From NCBI GenBank assembly GCA_035288405.1, contig DATEAK010000374.1:1-16720 (forward strand): a stretch of 16,720 bases of DNA, written 5' to 3'. Under the pieces are notes generated by a model, which worked only from the letters and a program-made list of their open reading frames with translations, did not search any database and was not told the DNA's origin. Positions 14,771 through 16,720 of the stretch are shown piece after piece (position 1 is the stretch's first letter; every line of letters begins with the position of its first letter). This DNA is from JACPSX01 sp035288405 [NCBI: bacterium] (GTDB lineage Bacteria > JACPSX01). The translations under genes were made by a program, and so were the position numbers.

Positions 14771-15249
14771 TGTTTTCCCCTCCGTACCACACTATACCCT
14801 TTTACTAAAAGGCCTCGAATCAAGTTGGCTGTTTCCGGATCGGAAATCTGGCCCGAAAGGCTCTCGATTTCCTGGATTTCCCCGGCAGTGAGCGGGAACG
14901 CGGGGCGACTAGAGCTCACGGGCGATGCCGCGGCTTTCCCATCCATGTTTCCCACCCGGAAAAAGAGTCTGGAAATCTTCTCCCCTTCCGGAAATCCCCG
15001 CAATTTTTCCAGAATCTGGTCTTGTAAGAAGTGCAGTTCCTGCAGCCAGATCGGATCTGAGACTTCTACAAACAACGTCTGCCCCTTCACTCCGGCCACT
15101 TGACTGATCGCCGCGATGGGGCCACCAACCACCTGAGACCAGACTTTCTGGATTTTGTACTGGCGCAGGTCTTGATCCACCCCCAACCGGGAGCAGGAGT
15201 TCTCTAGAATCTCGCCCAGGCGGATGAATCGACCTTCTTTCTTTGTCAC
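14767..15249 (-). CDS. DUF721 / DciA-like protein
   Basis: 160 residues from GTG 15249 (MTKKEGRFIRLGEILENSCS), which overlaps the plsC stop as GTGA; an open stretch upstream to 15435 lies inside plsC and is rejected. The DUF721 domain covers about residues 10-100: YKIQKVWSQVVGGPIAAISQ, then VKGQTLFVEVSDPIWLQELH and FLQDQILEKLRGFPEGEKIS. That W..VVG..IA / L.V.V..P.WLQEL pattern is the family's KH-like core. DciA proteins bind and help load or operate DnaB in bacteria lacking DnaC or DnaI. A second helical block (122-152) follows a Ser/Pro linker. dnaB is in the same gene run 9 kb downstream, which fits. Function in this organism is inferred. Confidence 0.75.
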   Translation of the reverse strand: MTKKEGRFIRLGEILENSCSRLGVDQDLRQYKIQKVWSQVVGGPIAAISQVAGVKGQTLFVEVSDPIWLQELHFLQDQILEKLRGFPEGEKISRLFFRVGNMDGKAAASPVSSSRPAFPLTAGEIQEIESLSGQISDPETANLIRGLLVKGYSVVRRGKQ

Positions 15250-15956
15250 GGGGTCCCTACCATTTCGGGCTCCGCCATTTTCCGGATCGCATCGCCCTGG
15301 TGGTGCTTTCCGAGTTGAAGTGAAATTGCCGTCATGATCCTGTGCACGATCTCTTCGTAAGTCTCCTTGCATGCCGGCAAGTGATAACAGGAGTCTAGAT
15401 CCACAGCAGGGCCAAAGTCGAGACGAACCTTGCAAAACAGTCGTGGCAGGATTTCCCCTTTTGGCAAGATCTGCTGGGTTCCCACGACGGCCACAGGGAT
15501 CACCACGGGCCTAGATTCATAGACCAGCCGGCCGACGACTCGGTTCCCTTTCCCGAGTTCACCCGTGGGACTGCGGGTCCCTTCCGGAAACATCATGACT
15601 TTATGAGTACGAAGGAGAGCCAAAAGCTTTCGAATGGAAGCCAGATCCCGGCCGTTTCGCCGCACGGGAAATACACTGAGCGATCTTAGGAGTGGACCCA
15701 TGATCGGGTTCCGGAACAGTTCTTCTTTGGCCGGAGCATACAAGGGGGTGGGCCAGAATTTCTTCAGAAACGCCCAGGCCACCAGCATAGGGTCCAGCAT
15801 CGAGACATGATTGGCAGCTAGAAGGAGTCCTTCGGTCGAGGGGATATTCTTTTCGCCGGTGATGGTCATTCGCATGGTGCAGCGGACGATAGCCGATACG
15901 ACCAAGACAGCGAGGAACATCCAGAATCTCCTCAACTGTTCCTTAATGTTTGCCAC
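15246..15956 (-). CDS. plsC: 1-acyl-sn-glycerol-3-phosphate acyltransferase
   Basis: 236 residues, GTG start at 15956 with GGAGGA 4 nt upstream. It transfers an acyl chain to lysophosphatidic acid to make phosphatidic acid at the inner membrane. Residues 10-28 are a membrane helix. The catalytic HX4D is H50-D55 in ANHVSMLD; the other acyltransferase blocks are VFPVRRNGRD (95-104), MMFPEGTRSPTG (121-132) and PVVIPVAVVGTQ (150-161). Length is typical. It is the first gene after the putative promoter at 16052-16081 and overlaps the next gene by 4 nt. Confidence 0.95.
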   Translation of the reverse strand: MANIKEQLRRFWMFLAVLVVSAIVRCTMRMTITGEKNIPSTEGLLLAANHVSMLDPMLVAWAFLKKFWPTPLYAPAKEELFRNPIMGPLLRSLSVFPVRRNGRDLASIRKLLALLRTHKVMMFPEGTRSPTGELGKGNRVVGRLVYESRPVVIPVAVVGTQQILPKGEILPRLFCKVRLDFGPAVDLDSCYHLPACKETYEEIVHRIMTAISLQLGKHHQGDAIRKMAEPEMVGTP

Positions 15957-16051
15957 GGTTCCTCCGCCGCTTCTTCCTGCCGGGCAGACACTTTTCCCCC
16001 GGGGGAGGCCACTTTACTCTTTCGGCACCAAGCCTAAGGAAACCTAAGAGA

Positions 16052-16081
16052 ATTATAGGGGGAGGGTGGGGTGCTCGGCAA
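16052..16081 (-). promoter_or_regulatory. Sigma-70-type promoter before plsC
   Basis: On the minus strand TTGCCG (16076-16081, 4 of 6 to TTGACA) is followed after 18 bp by a perfect TATAAT (16052-16057). The spacing region is C-rich. It falls in the 153-bp gap between the ligase stop and plsC. A start near 16045 would give a leader of about 90 nt. A perfect 12-bp palindrome TCCCCCGGGGGA (15995-16006) lies within that leader. Confidence 0.6.
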
Positions 16082-16109
16082 GACCGATTCCCAATTCCCG
16101 GAGGCCGAC

Positions 16110-16720
16110 TCAGGATTTCGGGCGGTGATCAAAAAAGCGCTTGGCCTTTAGTTCATAGCGGGGTAGAGCGCCCGAAGGGCAAATCTCGACCCCGATTTTG
16201 ACCAGAATGCGGCCGTAGAGTGTTTCTTCAGTCTTCTTTTGCAGGTCCCGGTGGGCCGAGGGTGGAATCTCCGGGGCGGCTTCGACCTTTACGGTGACCT
16301 CATCGTTCAGAGGGCCGCGCGAGACGTGGACTTCATAGTGAGGGGAGAGCCCTGCAATGTTCCCCAGCAGGGCTTCCACCGCCGTCGGGTAGATATTCGT
16401 CCCTTTGACCACGATCATGTGATCCGTTCTCCCCTGCACCCCTCCCCGGAATAGAATCCAACTGCGGCCGCACTCACATACCGAGTAGGAAGGGCGCACA
16501 AGATCATGGGTACGGTACTTAATGACCGGCTGATAGAGTTGAGCGTAACTGGTCACGATGTTCTCGCCGATTTCCCCCTCACCGACGACCCTTCCGCTTT
16601 CGGGGTCCACGATCGTTGAGTAGGCATGGTCTTCCGCCAGATGGACACCGATCTGGTGGGGGCACGTGAAGCAGATGGCTCCGACTTCGCCGATTCCGTA
16701 GTGCTCGTAAGCCTTGGTCC
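16110..16720 (-). CDS. Phenylacetate-CoA ligase-like enzyme, 5' part missing
   Basis: The reading frame enters at the right edge and ends at TGA 16110; about 203 C-terminal residues are present. YEHYGIGEVGAICFTCPHQI holds the ATP-binding YG.(G/T)E motif of adenylate-forming enzymes. IKYRTHDLVRP, CECGRSWILFRGGVQGRTD and HMIVVKGTNIYPTAVEALLG mark the PaaK branch, and the AMP-binding C-terminal domain follows (EVHVSRGPLNDEVTVKVEA) with the LPRYELKAKRFFDHR end. PaaK-type ligases activate phenylacetate or other aryl acids as CoA thioesters through an acyl-AMP. Substrate cannot be told from this part. It seems to belong to a separate unit from plsC, given the 153-bp gap and the promoter inside it. 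Confidence 0.88.
   Translation of the reverse strand, partial: TKAYEHYGIGEVGAICFTCPHQIGVHLAEDHAYSTIVDPESGRVVGEGEIGENIVTSYAQLYQPVIKYRTHDLVRPSYSVCECGRSWILFRGGVQGRTDHMIVVKGTNIYPTAVEALLGNIAGLSPHYEVHVSRGPLNDEVTVKVEAAPEIPPSAHRDLQKKTEETLYGRILVKIGVEICPSGALPRYELKAKRFFDHRPKS

Noticed and set aside
15250-15435. N-terminal extension of the DUF721 protein
   Set aside because: It lies wholly inside plsC in another frame; GTG 15249 overlaps the plsC stop in the usual GTGA manner.

Overview
The window is a 16.7-kb stretch of what looks like a diderm (Gram-negative) bacterial core genome. Every gene I accept is on the minus strand, so transcription runs from 16720 towards 1. Nineteen protein genes are visible. 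Seventeen are complete; the phenylacetate-CoA ligase-like gene lacks its 5' part at the right edge, and tgt lacks its 3' part at the left edge. Spacing is tight: several stop/start overlaps of 4 nt, one of 17 nt and gaps of 1-20 nt. I see no tRNA, rRNA, insertion sequence, CRISPR array or phage gene. The order ispE-prs-rplY/ctc-pth-rpsF-ssb-rpsR-DUF2232-rplI-dnaB resembles that of Desulfobacterota ('deltaproteobacteria') and allied lineages such as Methylomirabilota. An outer membrane is implied by a LolB-like lipoprotein and Mla lipid-transport genes. The exact phylum cannot be fixed by eye.

Layout in direction of transcription. (1) 16720-16110 is the end of a PaaK-like ligase. (2) A gap with a perfect TATAAT box (16052-16057) leads into plsC, a DUF721/DciA-like gene, a large periplasmic TPR protein, a LolB-like lipoprotein and ispE. 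(3) prs, rplY/ctc and pth follow. (4) rpsF, ssb and rpsR come next. (5) A 373-bp gap is rich in hairpins and carries three 24-bp repeats. (6) DUF2232, rplI, dnaB and alr follow. (7) mlaE, mlaF and a long mlaD come next. (8) tgt starts at the left edge.

Functionally this is a growth cluster. It covers membrane lipid synthesis and transport (PlsC, MlaEFD), cell-wall precursor (Alr), isoprenoid precursor (IspE), PRPP (Prs), translation (bS6, bS18, bL9, bL25, Pth, Tgt) and replication (DnaB, SSB and a DciA-like putative helicase partner).

The most interesting points are these. A minimal MlaEFD set has an unusually long MlaD with a long helical middle and a beta-strand-rich end, suggesting a one-protein trans-envelope lipid bridge. 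Exact 12-nt periodicity encodes a charged tetrapeptide tail on bS6. Two different short-repeat families sit in gaps beside rpsR. Mutually exclusive hairpins lie before rpsF and between rpsR and the DUF2232 gene. I do not see a clearly new defence or mobile system; apart from those points this is a conserved core region.
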